DNA of 64,000 nucleotides, from NCBI RefSeq assembly GCF_013359595.1, contig NZ_JABFMP010000004.1, forward strand, positions 62,001 through 126,000. Reading direction: 5' to 3'. Made by a program: the position numbers and the translations under genes. This document shows positions 8,637 through 18,200 of this stretch, piece by piece. Origin of the DNA: Pseudomonas sp. C1C7 (GTDB lineage Bacteria; Pseudomonadota; Gammaproteobacteria; Pseudomonadales; Pseudomonadaceae). The notes under the pieces were generated by a model. That model saw only the letters and a program-made list of their open reading frames with translations. It had not been told where the DNA came from and searched no databases. How positions within the stretch are numbered: position 1 is the first letter of the stretch; the number at the start of each line of letters is the position of its first letter.

Positions 8637-10376
8637 ATGAAGTTAGCCATTGTTACTGCCTGCCCCAACGGCATGGTCACCAGTGTGCTGTGCGCCCGTC
8701 TGCTGGACGCGGCGGCCCAGCGCCAGGGCTGGATGACCTGCGTCGAAGTCAGCGATGCAACACATCCCGAGCGTCAGTTGTCGGCGGTCACGCTGGAGGC
8801 GGCCGAATGGGTGTTGCTGGTGACCAGCGCCCCGGTGGACATGTCGCGATTCGTCGGCAAGCGCGTCTACCAGAGCACCCCGGCCCAGGCCCTGCAGGAC
8901 GTGGAAGCGGTGCTGCGCCGGGGCGCCGAAGAGGCGACGGTTTATCACGCACCTGAAGCTGTCGCCGCACCTGTGCCGGTCACCGCCAACGCTGCGAGGC
9001 TGGTGGCAGTCACCGCGTGCCCGACCGGTGTTGCCCACACCTTCATGGCTGCCGAAGCCTTGCAGCAGGCGGCCAAGCGCCTGGGTTATGACCTGCAGGT
9101 GGAAACCCAGGGCTCGGTCGGCGCGCGCAATCCGCTGAGCGCCCAAGCGATTGCCGAGGCCGACGTGGTGCTGCTGGCGGCGGACATCGAAGTCGCCACC
9201 GAGCGTTTCGCCGGCAAGAAAATCTACCGTTGCGGCACCGGCATCGCCCTCAAGCAGGCCGAGGCCACCCTGAACAAGGCGCTGGCCGAAGGCGTGCAGG
9301 AAAACGCATCGACCGGCGCGAAAGCCCCGGCCAAGTCAGAGAAGACCGGGATCTACAAACACCTGCTGACCGGTGTGTCGTTCATGTTGCCGATGGTGGT
9401 GGCGGGCGGTCTGATGATCGCGCTGTCGTTCGTGTTCGGCATCACCGCGTTCAAGGAGCAGGGCACCCTTGCCGCGGCCCTGATGCAGATCGGCGGCGAC
9501 ACCGCGTTCAAGCTGATGGTGCCGTTGCTGGCCGGTTACATCGCCTACTCGATTGCCGACCGTCCGGGCCTGGCGCCGGGGATGATCGGCGGTCTGCTCG
9601 CCAGCACCCTAGGCGCCGGCTTCATCGGCGGGATCATCGCTGGCTTCATCGCCGGCTACACGGCCCAGGCGATCAACCGTTATGCGCGCTTGCCGCAGAG
9701 TCTCGAAGCGCTGAAGCCGATTCTGATCATCCCGTTGCTGGCCAGTCTGTTCACCGGTCTGGTGATGATTTACGTGGTCGGCAAACCGGTGGCCGGGATG
9801 CTCGAAGGGCTGACGCATTTCCTCGACAGCATGGGCACCACCAACGCGATTCTGCTCGGCGTGTTGCTGGGTGGGATGATGTGCGTCGACCTTGGCGGGC
9901 CGATCAACAAGGCCGCCTATGCGTTCTCCGTGGGGCTGCTGGCGTCGCAGAGTTATGCACCGATGGCCGCGACCATGGCGGCGGGTATGGTGCCGCCGAT
10001 TGGCCTGGGGATCGCGACCTTCATCGCCCGGCGCAAGTTCGCCCAGACTGAGCGTGAAGCCGGGAAAGCGGCGCTGGTGCTGGGGTTGTGCTTCATCTCC
10101 GAAGGCGCGATTCCGTTTGCCGCCAAGGACCCGCTGCGGGTGATCCCGGCGAGCATTGCCGGTGGCGCGCTGACCGGTGCCTTGTCGATGTATTTCGGCT
10201 GCAAGCTGATGGCGCCCCACGGTGGCCTGTTTGTGCTGGCGATACCGAACGCGATCAATCATGCGTTGCTGTATCTGCTGGCGATCGTGGCGGGGAGTTT
10301 GTTGACGGCGGTGGTGTATGCGCTGGTCAAGCGGCCGGAGGTGGTGGAGCTGGCGGTCGAGCCCGTCAGCGCATGA
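8637..10376 (+). CDS. fruA: PTS fructose-specific EIIBC permease FruA
   Basis: The membrane permease that imports fructose as fructose-1-phosphate. The 579-residue protein has two tandem EIIB-like domains: an N-terminal copy (about 1-105, TACPNGMVTS) and a second copy (about 120-215) with the typical active-site loop TACPTGVAHTF. A hydrophobic EIIC domain of roughly eight to ten membrane spans (about 235-565) follows. The duplicated EIIB arrangement is also known in E. coli FruA. I chose ATG 8637 over the TTG at 8631 because it gives the family N-terminus MKLAIVTACP and has AAGAGGG at a good distance. It lies 11 bases after fruK, and a REP pair follows the gene. Confidence 0.95.
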   Translation: MKLAIVTACPNGMVTSVLCARLLDAAAQRQGWMTCVEVSDATHPERQLSAVTLEAAEWVLLVTSAPVDMSRFVGKRVYQSTPAQALQDVEAVLRRGAEEATVYHAPEAVAAPVPVTANAARLVAVTACPTGVAHTFMAAEALQQAAKRLGYDLQVETQGSVGARNPLSAQAIAEADVVLLAADIEVATERFAGKKIYRCGTGIALKQAEATLNKALAEGVQENASTGAKAPAKSEKTGIYKHLLTGVSFMLPMVVAGGLMIALSFVFGITAFKEQGTLAAALMQIGGDTAFKLMVPLLAGYIAYSIADRPGLAPGMIGGLLASTLGAGFIGGIIAGFIAGYTAQAINRYARLPQSLEALKPILIIPLLASLFTGLVMIYVVGKPVAGMLEGLTHFLDSMGTTNAILLGVLLGGMMCVDLGGPINKAAYAFSVGLLASQSYAPMAATMAAGMVPPIGLGIATFIARRKFAQTEREAGKAALVLGLCFISEGAIPFAAKDPLRVIPASIAGGALTGALSMYFGCKLMAPHGGLFVLAIPNAINHALLYLLAIVAGSLLTAVVYALVKRPEVVELAVEPVSA

Positions 10377-10377
10377 C

Positions 10378-10469
10378 CCTGTAGGAGCGAGGCTTGCCCG
10401 CGAATGGGTCGGCACATCCGACATCCATGTCGCCTGACACACCGTCTTCGCGGGCCTCGCTCCTGCAGG
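10378..10469. repeat. REP inverted pair
   Basis: Facing copies of GTAGGAGCGAGGCTTGCCCG and its complement lie directly after the fruA stop and before phoD. Confidence 0.8.
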
Positions 10470-10536
10470 GTCAGGGGTGTGTCATCTGTGAGACATCCAG
10501 CCATGCTTAAGTTTTTCCTTTTTCAGGGAGAACACC

Positions 10537-12078
10537 ATGAGCGAATTCAACCTCGGACGTCGCCGTGTCGTGCAGGCCGTCGGCGCCGGGCTGTTGTTGC
10601 CGGGACTGGCGCCGGCGGTGATCGCTTCGGTCAAGGATCGTCCAACACTCACTGATGGCGTGCAGGCCGGCGACCTGCTCGGTGACCGCGCGATCATCTG
10701 GAGCCGCTGCGATCGTCCGGCGCGGATGGTGGTGGAGTGGGACACCCGCAGCCTGTTTCCCAATCCCCGTCGATTCGTCTCGCCGCTGGCCGATGCCCGC
10801 ACCGACTTCACCGCGCGGGTCGAGCTGACCGGGCTGCCCGCCGACCAGGCGATTTTCTATCGCGTGCAATTCGAAGACGCCCAGAGCGGAGTCGCCAGCG
10901 AACCCTGGTTCGGCCATCTGCGCAGCGTGCCGCAGACCCGGCGCGACATCCGTTTCGTCTGGAGCGGCGACACCGTCGGCCAGGGCTTCGGCATCAACCC
11001 GGACATCGGCGGCATGCGCATCTACGAAGCCATGCGCCTGCGCCTGCCGGACTTCTTTATCCACAGCGGCGACACCATCTACGCCGACGGCCCTGTGCCA
11101 GCGCAGCTGGTCACCGAGAGCGGGCGGGTGTGGCGCAACATCACCACCGAAGCCAAGAGCAAAGTCGCCGAAACCCTCGATGATTACCGTGGCAATTACC
11201 GCTACAACCTGATGGACGAAAACATCCGCCGCTTCAACGCCGAAGTGCCGCAGATCTGGCAGTGGGACGACCACGAGGTGGTGAACAACTGGTCGCCGGG
11301 CAAGCAGCTGGATGAACGCTACAAGAGCAAGGATATCCACAGCCTGGTGGATCGCGCGCGGCAGGCCTGGCTCGAATATGCGCCGATGCGTTTGCGGAGC
11401 GCCGACGCTGGCGGGCGCATTTATCGTCAGCTCAGCTATGGGCCGCTGCTGGATGTGTTCGTGCTCGACATGCGCAGTTATCGCGGCGCCAACGACGACA
11501 ATTTGGGCGTTGCCAAACCCTTCCTGGGGCGCGAGCAACTGGACTGGTTGAAGGCGTCGCTCAAGGCCTCGAACGCCCAATGGAAGGTGATCGCCGCCGA
11601 CATGCCCATCGGCCTCGGCGTGCCCGATGGCGAGGACAGTCCCGGTGTGGCTCGTTGGGAAGCGGTGGCCAACGGTGACCCGGGACCTGCCCAGGGGCGA
11701 GAGCTGGAAGTGGCGGAGTTGCTGGGGTTTCTGCGGGCGCAGCAGGTGCGCAACTTCGTGTTCCTGACGGCGGATGTGCACTACTGCGCGGCCCATCACT
11801 ACCACCCGGATCGCGCGGCGTTTCAGGATTTCGAGCCGTTCTGGGAGTTTGTCGCGGGGCCTTTGAACGCCGGGACATTCGGGCCCAATCCGCTGGACAG
11901 AACCTTTGGTCCGGAGGTGGTGTTCCAGAAAGCACCGACGGCGCAGAACGTTTCGCCGTTTGCCGGGTTTCAGTTTTTCGGTGAGGTGAACATCGAGGGG
12001 CAGAGCGGGGAGATGAGCGTGGTGTTGCGGGATCTGGATGGGGTTCTGGTGTTTGAGCAGAAGCTGCAACCGGTCTGA
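10537..12078 (+). CDS. phoD: Alkaline phosphatase D (PhoD-like), Tat-exported
   Basis: A 513-residue PhoD-family phosphodiesterase/phosphomonoesterase expected in the periplasm or cell surface. The N-terminus holds a twin-arginine signal (LGRRRVVQAVGAG, residues 6-18) with a hydrophobic core ending near residue 30, so export is by Tat after folding with its metal cofactor. Metal-site segments visible in order are VWSGDTVGQG, HSGDTIYADGP, WDDHEVVNNW and LTADVHYCAAHHYHP, as in Fe/Ca-dependent PhoD enzymes. The start at 10537 is preceded by CAGGGAGAAC. It stands alone between two REP pairs. No PHO box was identified with confidence upstream. Confidence 0.92.
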   Translation: MSEFNLGRRRVVQAVGAGLLLPGLAPAVIASVKDRPTLTDGVQAGDLLGDRAIIWSRCDRPARMVVEWDTRSLFPNPRRFVSPLADARTDFTARVELTGLPADQAIFYRVQFEDAQSGVASEPWFGHLRSVPQTRRDIRFVWSGDTVGQGFGINPDIGGMRIYEAMRLRLPDFFIHSGDTIYADGPVPAQLVTESGRVWRNITTEAKSKVAETLDDYRGNYRYNLMDENIRRFNAEVPQIWQWDDHEVVNNWSPGKQLDERYKSKDIHSLVDRARQAWLEYAPMRLRSADAGGRIYRQLSYGPLLDVFVLDMRSYRGANDDNLGVAKPFLGREQLDWLKASLKASNAQWKVIAADMPIGLGVPDGEDSPGVARWEAVANGDPGPAQGRELEVAELLGFLRAQQVRNFVFLTADVHYCAAHHYHPDRAAFQDFEPFWEFVAGPLNAGTFGPNPLDRTFGPEVVFQKAPTAQNVSPFAGFQFFGEVNIEGQSGEMSVVLRDLDGVLVFEQKLQPV

Positions 12079-12094
12079 AGGATCACGCTGAACC

Positions 12095-12185
12095 CTGTGG
12101 GAGCGGGCTTGTCCGCGAATGCGGTGTGTCAGTCAACAATGATGCTGAATGACACGCCGCATTCGCGAGCAAGCCCGCTCCCACA
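12095..12185. repeat. REP inverted pair
   Basis: Facing GTGGGAGCGGGCTTGTCCGCGAATGC-type copies sit between the convergent phoD and piuB genes. Confidence 0.8.
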
Positions 12186-12199
12186 TTGACGGCGTCGTG

Positions 12200-14746
12200 T
12201 CAGTAAACGTCCCGGCGGTAGCGGCCCTGTTCGATCAGGCGCTCGACCTCGGCAGCGCCGAGAATCTCGTTCAGCACCTGATCCACCCCTGAAGCCATGC
12301 CCTGCAGGCTGCCGCAGATGTAGATCACGGCACCATCCGCCAGCCATTTCTTCAGTTCACCGGCCGATTCGCGCAGGCGATCCTGGACGTAGATCTTTTC
12401 CGCCTGGTCCCGGGAAAACGCCAGGTCCAGGCGCTGCAGGTCGCCTTCAATCAGCCAGTCTTCCAGCTCCCTGCGGCACAGGAAATCGTGCTCGCGATTG
12501 CGTTCGCCGAACAGCAGCCATTGGCGTTGCTGACCATCGGCAATCCGCGCCTTGAGCAGGCTGCGCAGTCCGGCAAGGCCGGTGCCGTTGCCCAGCAGGA
12601 TCATCGGCACCGCTTCGTTCGGCAGATGGAAACCACTGTTGCGACGCACCCGCAGGCTGATGCTGCCGCCCACTGGCGCATGTTCGGTGAGCCAGCCGGA
12701 GCCGACGCCGAGGCTGCCATCCGGGTGCATTTCCTGGCGCACGATCAGTTCGAGAATGCCGTCGGCGGCGATCGATGCGATGGAGTATTCGCGCATCGCC
12801 AGCGGCACCAAAGCATCGACCAGCGCCTGGGCGTGCAGGCCGACCAGATGGCTGCGGTTTTCGGGCAGCTGGCGGCTGGCGAGGGCTTGCTCCAGCGGTT
12901 GCGACAAGCCATCGACCGTGATGTTTGCGCGACCGTCGATGCCCAGGCCTTCGAGGAAATGCTCGATGGCCCACGGGCAGTTGCGCGGCAGCACTTCCAC
13001 CAGATCACCAGCCAGCCAACTGCTGGTGGTCGGTGCGGTGAGGCCCAGCAGGTACACGGGTGAACCTGCGCTTTGCGGGTTGAGCAGCTCGCGACGGGTC
13101 AGGGTCCAGTTGTCGTAGCTCGGGGCTTGCCAGGTATCCACCGGCGCCTGGCCGGTCAGCAGGCCGAGTTGCTGCTGCCAGTGGCGCAGGGCGTACGGAT
13201 CGCCGCTGTCGACTTCCACCGGTGCGAACAACGTCTTGCCACCGTGCTCTGCGAGCCAGTTGTGCAGGCGACGGGCGAAGCCGCAGAAGTGTTGGTACTG
13301 ACGGTCGCCGAGGCCCAGCACTGCATAGTTCAGGCTGTCCAGGCTCAGCGCCCGACCCAGCACCTTGCGCTCGAAACCACGGGCGCTGTCCGGTGCCTCG
13401 CCGTCGCCGAAGGTGCTGACCACGAACAGTGCGTTGCTCGAATCCTTTAGGTCCTGCTCGCTGGTGCTCGCCAGCGGCTGCACCTTCACCGGTAAACCGG
13501 CGGCCTGCAATTGGCCGGCGGTTTGCCAGGCCAGTTGTTCGGCAAAGCCGCTCTGGCTGGCGAAGCTGATCAGCCAGGCCGGAGCATCGCTGCCCGGTTG
13601 CGCCAGGCCTTTGCGCGCGTCCTTGATCTGGCGCTTCTTGCGTCGACGGTCGAGGTAGAGCATCCAGCCGGTGACGAAAAACAGCGGCATGGTCAGGGCG
13701 GTGATGGTCAGGATGATCCGACCGCCGATGCCGAAATAACTGCCGGTGTGCAGCGCGTAGACACTGGTCAGCAACTGCGCCTTGAAGCTCTTGTCGCTGT
13801 AGCGGTCATGGCGTTTGATCTCGCCGGTGACCGGGTCCAGGGTGATCTGGTTGAGGGCGCGGTCGTGGGGCGAGTCTTTCAAAAGGTAATAAACAGTCGC
13901 CGGCTGGCCGGCCACGGGTGGCATGCGGGTGTTGTAGAAACTGAGGTCGGGACCGGCCGCGCTGTATATGCTGCTCCACATTGCCGAGTAGTCGGCGGTC
14001 GGCGCCGGGCCGCTTGGCGCAGGACCACGACCGCCGCGAACGCGTTCGTTCTGCGGCGAATCGGAGAGCAGGCGGTTGACGCCCTTGTTGTACCACTCGT
14101 AGGACCAGGTCAGGCCGGTCAACGCCGCCAGGAGGTAGAACACCAGGCACCAGGTGCCCGCCACCGAGTGCAGGTCCCAGTTGAAGCTGCGGCCTTTTTT
14201 CTTCCAGTCGAGGGTCAGCCAGACGCGCCAACTGTTCCACTGGCGGGGCCAGCGCAGGTACAGGCCGGACAGGCAGAAGAACACCAGGATCAGGGTGCAG
14301 GCGCCGGTGATCTGGCGGCCGGTGTCACCCATGGCGAGGAAGCGGTGCAGTTGCAGCATCAGGCCGAAGAACTGCTGGCCGGTGGCGTCGCCCAAGAGCT
14401 CGCCGGTGTACGGATCGAAGAAGCGCATCGGGCCGCGACGCTCGCCCGGTGCCGGGGTGAAGAAGGCGCGGGCGGCAACGTCGCTGTCGATGTCCACCGA
14501 GAGCATGGCGACTTTCAGGCCCGTGGCCGCTTCGACCTTCTGTACCAGTTCGGCGGGTGGCAGCACACCGGCGACCTGCTTCTGCACTTGCAACACCGAA
14601 GGGTTCATGGCGTACAGAATTTCATCCTGAAACGACACCGTCGCCCCGGTGATGCCCATCAGGGCCAGGACCAGTCCGGCGCTGATGCCAAAAAACCAGT
14701 GCAACTGGAACAGGGTTTTCTTCAACACGTCGCTCGCCTTGTTCAT
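12200..14746 (-). CDS. piuB: PiuB-like PepSY-flavodoxin-flavoprotein reductase (iron-uptake reductase)
   Basis: An 848-residue membrane flavoprotein. The N-terminal third has four hydrophobic segments of the PepSY-associated membrane family, the first at about 14-40 and the last at about 355-375. A flavodoxin-like FMN domain spans about 390-530 ([20 protein letters not shown]), and an FAD/NADPH ferredoxin-reductase module fills the rest (YSIASI near residue 660, [13 protein letters not shown]-terminal [15 protein letters not shown]). This resembles the reductase half of sulfite reductase fused to a membrane base, and likely passes NADPH electrons across the inner membrane to reduce ferric siderophore. 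I chose ATG 14746 ([10 protein letters not shown]) because the upstream open frame is not conserved. It lies downstream of piuA; the equivalent in P. aeruginosa is PA4513. Confidence 0.88.
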   Translation of the reverse strand: MNKASDVLKKTLFQLHWFFGISAGLVLALMGITGATVSFQDEILYAMNPSVLQVQKQVAGVLPPAELVQKVEAATGLKVAMLSVDIDSDVAARAFFTPAPGERRGPMRFFDPYTGELLGDATGQQFFGLMLQLHRFLAMGDTGRQITGACTLILVFFCLSGLYLRWPRQWNSWRVWLTLDWKKKGRSFNWDLHSVAGTWCLVFYLLAALTGLTWSYEWYNKGVNRLLSDSPQNERVRGGRGPAPSGPAPTADYSAMWSSIYSAAGPDLSFYNTRMPPVAGQPATVYYLLKDSPHDRALNQITLDPVTGEIKRHDRYSDKSFKAQLLTSVYALHTGSYFGIGGRIILTITALTMPLFFVTGWMLYLDRRRKKRQIKDARKGLAQPGSDAPAWLISFASQSGFAEQLAWQTAGQLQAAGLPVKVQPLASTSEQDLKDSSNALFVVSTFGDGEAPDSARGFERKVLGRALSLDSLNYAVLGLGDRQYQHFCGFARRLHNWLAEHGGKTLFAPVEVDSGDPYALRHWQQQLGLLTGQAPVDTWQAPSYDNWTLTRRELLNPQSAGSPVYLLGLTAPTTSSWLAGDLVEVLPRNCPWAIEHFLEGLGIDGRANITVDGLSQPLEQALASRQLPENRSHLVGLHAQALVDALVPLAMREYSIASIAADGILELIVRQEMHPDGSLGVGSGWLTEHAPVGGSISLRVRRNSGFHLPNEAVPMILLGNGTGLAGLRSLLKARIADGQQRQWLLFGERNREHDFLCRRELEDWLIEGDLQRLDLAFSRDQAEKIYVQDRLRESAGELKKWLADGAVIYICGSLQGMASGVDQVLNEILGAAEVERLIEQGRYRRDVY

Positions 14747-14817
14747 TCGAAGATAGTCATCACGGCGCGCATTATGCTGCCGCGGGTTGTCGAGAAACAT
14801 TCTTTTTTACACACGAA

Positions 14818-14845
14818 AGCCCCGTTCACCTGAATGAACGGGGCT
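14818..14845 (-). terminator. Stem-loop between piuA and piuB
   Basis: AGCCCCGTTCA and TGAACGGGGCT form an 11-bp stem. On the minus strand it is followed by only a short T run (TTTCG), so it may be a weak terminator or attenuator between piuA and piuB. Confidence 0.55.
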
Positions 14846-14856
14846 CAACCAGATCC

Positions 14857-14959
14857 CTGAAGGAGCGAGCTTGCTCGCGATGGAGGTCGTGACACCGCTG
14901 GGTGTCAGGCTGCCAGCGTTATCGTTGACGACCATCGCGAGCAGGCTCGCTCCCACAGG
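14857..14959. repeat. REP inverted pair
   Basis: Facing GGAGCGAGCTTGCTCGCGA-type copies lie between the piuA stop and the stem-loop before piuB. Confidence 0.8.
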
Positions 14960-14977
14960 TACTGCGCCGCTCCTGCA

Positions 14978-17302
14978 TCAGAAGTGGAAGTTGGTGCTCA
15001 ACAGCGCCGTACGGCCCGCCGCCTGGTTGGCGAAGTGGGTCGAGAAGGCTTTGTCGTAGTAGGTCTCGTCGGTCAGGTTCTGCACGTTCAGTTGCAGGTC
15101 GATGTTCTTGGTCAGCTTGTAAGCTGCCATCGCGTCGTAACGAACGTAGGAGTCGACCATGGTGGTGTTGGCCACGCTGCCGAAGACGTCGTCGACGTAG
15201 AACGCACCGCCACCGATGGTCAGCTTCGGCGTGACCTGATAGGTCGTCCACAGGCTGGCGCTGTTCTTCGGCGTGTTCGGCAACTCGTTGCCATTGTTCG
15301 CCCGGTTGGCCGGCAGATCACCGCCGTCAACCTGCTCGCTGTCCATGTAGGCGTAGCCGGCGAACACTTGCCACTTGTCGGTGAGCTTGCCGGTGGCCGA
15401 CAGTTCGAAACCTTGAACGCGGGTCTTGCCGACGTTTTCGTAGGTGGTGGTGTTGGTCTGCACACGAGCGTTTTCTTTCTCGGTGCGGAAGATGTCGGCG
15501 GTCAGCGACAGACGATCATTCAACAGGTCCCACTTGGTACCGATCTCGTAGTTCTTGGTGGTTTCCGGCTCCATGTCGCTGCTCAGCAGGTTGCCGTTGC
15601 GATCCGGAGTGCCGCCCAGCGGGTTGCCTTCCTGGCCTTCGCCGAGGGTCGCGCCCGGTGGCGTGGCGGAGGTGGCGTAGGAGGCATAGATGCTGCCGTT
15701 TTCCGCCGGCTTGTAGACCACGCCGAACTGACCGGTCACGAATTCGCTGACGTCATCGCCCTTGGCGGTGGTGGCGCCGGCGGCGGTGTAGGTCTTGTAT
15801 TCGGTGTCGAAGTGGTCGTAACGCAGACCCATGTTGACCAGCCACTGCTCGGACAGCTCCAGGGTGTCGAACACATACAAAGCGTAAGTGTTGGCCTTGG
15901 TGTCGGTGCCGGCGTAGTTGCGCGAGATCGCGCCGTTCCAAGGATCGCTCGGGATCGGGTTGGACAGCGAGGTGCAGTTGTAGCCGCTCGGCGCGCCGAT
16001 CAGCGCAGGCGAGCAGTTGGTGGTGGCGGCTGCGGTGCCCGGCGTGGTGTCGGTGTTGACGTTGTACGAGGACTTCTCGCTTTCCTCGCGGCTCAACTCG
16101 ATACCGGTGGCGAAGCTGTTCTTGAAGCCTGCGATGTACACATCACCAAACAGATCGGTCTGGTTGGTGGTGGTCTCGGTGTTGCTCACGCGGGTGTTGG
16201 CCCGGCGCCAGACGCTGCCGTTGTTGACGTTGCCCTTGCTGTCGTCCGGCTGGGTCAGGATGTAGTCCTGCATGCTGGAGCCGTGACGCAGGGTGTTCTT
16301 GACGGTCAGCGCGTCGGTCAGGTCGTGCTCGATGGCGATGGTCGCGGTGTCGGTACGACCCTTGCGGAAGTCGCGATCGGTCAAGCCATAGAAGTTGCTG
16401 CTGTCGCCGCCGTCCTGCGGCTTGTCCGGGTTGGACTTGGTACGCGCAGCCGAGCCACCGGTCGGGATCGAGTACGGAATGCCCGAATCCGGCGTGTCGT
16501 TGCTTTCCAGGTGGTAGTAGTCGAGGTTGACGCGGGTGTCGGTGCCCAGGCCGAAAGCCAGGGAAGGCGCGACGCCCCAACGGTCGTAATCGACGCTCTG
16601 GCGGCCGGCGACGTTGCTTTCGTGGCTCATCAGGTTCAGACGGCCGGCGGCGGTGTCGGAGAACTGGTAGTTGCCGTCCAGGGTGTAACGCTGGGTCTGG
16701 TCCGAACCCCAGGTGAAGCCACCGTCGAAGGAGTTGCCCAGGTGCGCTTTTTTGCTCACCAGGTTGATGCTGCCGCCCGCTGCACCACGACCGCCGATGG
16801 CGGAGTTCGGGCCCTTGCTGACTTCGATCGATTCGACGGCGAAGATTTCGCGGCTCTGGGAACCGGTGTCGCGCACGCCGTCCAGGTAGGTATCGCCCTG
16901 GGCGTCGAAGCCGCGGATGAACGGACGGTCGCCCTGCGGGTTGCCGCCTTCACCGGCACCGAAGGTGATGCCTGGAACGGTGCGCAGTGCGTCCTGCATG
17001 TTCAGGGCGCCGGTGTCTTTCAGAACCTGTTGCGGGATGACCGTGATCGAACGCGGAGTGTCGACCAGCGGCGCGGTGTACTTGGGCGAAGAGGCTTTCT
17101 CGACGTTGTAGGAGGTCTCGTCCTGGGCCTCGCCGGTGATCGCGGTAGCGCCCAGCGACAGGGTGCTGCGCGGTGCTTTCTCGTCGGTTTGTTCAGCAGC
17201 GAAGACCATGTGGCCCGCAGAACCGGCAGTGATGGCCACGCCAATGGCGGAGGCGAGCAGACGTGGTGCACTGACCGGTAGTTGTGGGTATTGCCGTGAC
17301 AT
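14978..17302 (-). CDS. piuA: TonB-dependent siderophore receptor PiuA (Fiu-like)
   Basis: An outer-membrane receptor for ferric catecholate-type siderophores, energised by TonB. The 774-residue precursor starts MSRQYPQLP, has a signal peptide ending near VFA/AEQ (about residue 34), a TonB-box-like region around ATAITGEA, a plug domain (about 65-175, with DTPRSITVIPQQVLKDTG and GRGAAGGSINLVSKK) and a 22-strand barrel ending in the terminal phenylalanine NFHF. I chose ATG 17302, which has GGGGAAGGGGAA upstream. It is flanked by piuB and divergent piuC, as in P. aeruginosa PA4513-PA4515, where the receptor also admits siderophore-drug conjugates. A Fur-like site lies upstream. Confidence 0.93.
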   Translation of the reverse strand: MSRQYPQLPVSAPRLLASAIGVAITAGSAGHMVFAAEQTDEKAPRSTLSLGATAITGEAQDETSYNVEKASSPKYTAPLVDTPRSITVIPQQVLKDTGALNMQDALRTVPGITFGAGEGGNPQGDRPFIRGFDAQGDTYLDGVRDTGSQSREIFAVESIEVSKGPNSAIGGRGAAGGSINLVSKKAHLGNSFDGGFTWGSDQTQRYTLDGNYQFSDTAAGRLNLMSHESNVAGRQSVDYDRWGVAPSLAFGLGTDTRVNLDYYHLESNDTPDSGIPYSIPTGGSAARTKSNPDKPQDGGDSSNFYGLTDRDFRKGRTDTATIAIEHDLTDALTVKNTLRHGSSMQDYILTQPDDSKGNVNNGSVWRRANTRVSNTETTTNQTDLFGDVYIAGFKNSFATGIELSREESEKSSYNVNTDTTPGTAAATTNCSPALIGAPSGYNCTSLSNPIPSDPWNGAISRNYAGTDTKANTYALYVFDTLELSEQWLVNMGLRYDHFDTEYKTYTAAGATTAKGDDVSEFVTGQFGVVYKPAENGSIYASYATSATPPGATLGEGQEGNPLGGTPDRNGNLLSSDMEPETTKNYEIGTKWDLLNDRLSLTADIFRTEKENARVQTNTTTYENVGKTRVQGFELSATGKLTDKWQVFAGYAYMDSEQVDGGDLPANRANNGNELPNTPKNSASLWTTYQVTPKLTIGGGAFYVDDVFGSVANTTMVDSYVRYDAMAAYKLTKNIDLQLNVQNLTDETYYDKAFSTHFANQAAGRTALLSTNFHF

Positions 17303-17367
17303 TTGATTCCCCTTCCCCAAGGATTTGAGGCCGCGGAATATAGGGGAGACGCGTATTTGTATCAATT

Positions 17368-17386
17368 GCGAAACGTTACTATTCGC
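17368..17386. promoter_or_regulatory. Possible Fur box in piuA/piuC divergent region
   Basis: GCGAATAGTAACGTTTCGC (reverse strand) is a 19-base imperfect palindrome upstream of piuA. It shares 12 of 19 positions with a GCAAATGATAATCATTTGC-type Fur box. The position is right for an iron-repressed promoter, but the match is only moderate. Confidence 0.5.
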
Positions 17387-17509
17387 AGATAATTTACATT
17401 CTTTACAATTTATCCTTACGGTTTTTACAGTTTCATTCGTCTGCCGGGTTTTACACAGGCAATAAGAATCAATACCATTGGCGCCCTTTGGATTTCAGGC
17501 GTCCTTTCC

Positions 17510-18190
17510 ATGCTGCTGCATATTCCCGGCGTGTTCGACAAAGAAGAAGTGCAGCGCATTCGCGAGGCTCTGGAGCAGGCCGATTGGGCCGATGGCAAGA
17601 TCACCGCCGGCTACCAGTCGGCCAAGGCCAAGCACAATCTGCAGCTGCCGGAAGGGCATCCGCTGGCCAAGGAGATCGGCGCGGCGATGCTGGACCGCCT
17701 GTGGAAAAATCCGCAGTTCATGTCAGCCGCGCTGCCGCACAAAGTCTTTCCTCCATTGGTGAACTGTTACACCGCCGGTGGCAGCTTCGACTTTCACATC
17801 GACAACGCCGTGCGCCAGCCCAAGGGCAGCGTCGAGCGGGTGCGCACCGATCTGTCGGCCACCCTGTTCTTCAGTGAGCCCGAGGATTACGACGGCGGCG
17901 AACTGGAGATCCAGGACACCTACGGCACCCAGCGAGTGAAACTGCCCGCCGGCGACATGGTGCTGTACCCCGGCACCAGCCTGCACAAGGTCAATGCGGT
18001 GACTCGCGGCGCCCGCTACGCCTCCTTCTTCTGGACCCAGAGTCTGGTGCGCGAAGACAGCCAGCGCGCGCTGCTGTTCGAGATGGACGGGGCGATCCGC
18101 CAACTGACCCGGGACGTGCCCGACCACCCCTCGCTGGTCCGCCTGACCGGCACCTATCACAACCTGCTGCGCCGTTGGGTTGATGTATGA
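17510..18190 (+). CDS. piuC: PKHD-type Fe(II)/2-oxoglutarate hydroxylase PiuC
   Basis: A 226-residue cytoplasmic dioxygenase of the PKHD/YbiX family. The iron-binding facial triad is visible as HID in FDFHIDNAV (near residue 95-105) and the distal histidine in [19 protein letters not shown] (near 160); the latter arginine should bind 2-oxoglutarate. It is divergent from the siderophore receptor piuA and matches PA4515 in position. The substrate is unknown; proximity to piuA/piuB suggests modification of an internalised siderophore or of a protein involved in iron release. The start is ATG 17510. Confidence 0.92.
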   Translation: MLLHIPGVFDKEEVQRIREALEQADWADGKITAGYQSAKAKHNLQLPEGHPLAKEIGAAMLDRLWKNPQFMSAALPHKVFPPLVNCYTAGGSFDFHIDNAVRQPKGSVERVRTDLSATLFFSEPEDYDGGELEIQDTYGTQRVKLPAGDMVLYPGTSLHKVNAVTRGARYASFFWTQSLVREDSQRALLFEMDGAIRQLTRDVPDHPSLVRLTGTYHNLLRRWVDV

Positions 18191-18200
18191 GGGGTGAGAT

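Noticed and set aside
8637..9000. Duplicate EIIB domain of FruA as a novel fusion
   Set aside because: E. coli FruA is known to have the same duplicated EIIB arrangement, so it is normal.
14984..17281. 765-codon plus-strand open frame opposite piuA
   Set aside because: It mirrors the receptor gene across its full length, is Val/Gly/Arg-rich without motifs, and has no ribosome-binding site or independent neighbours.
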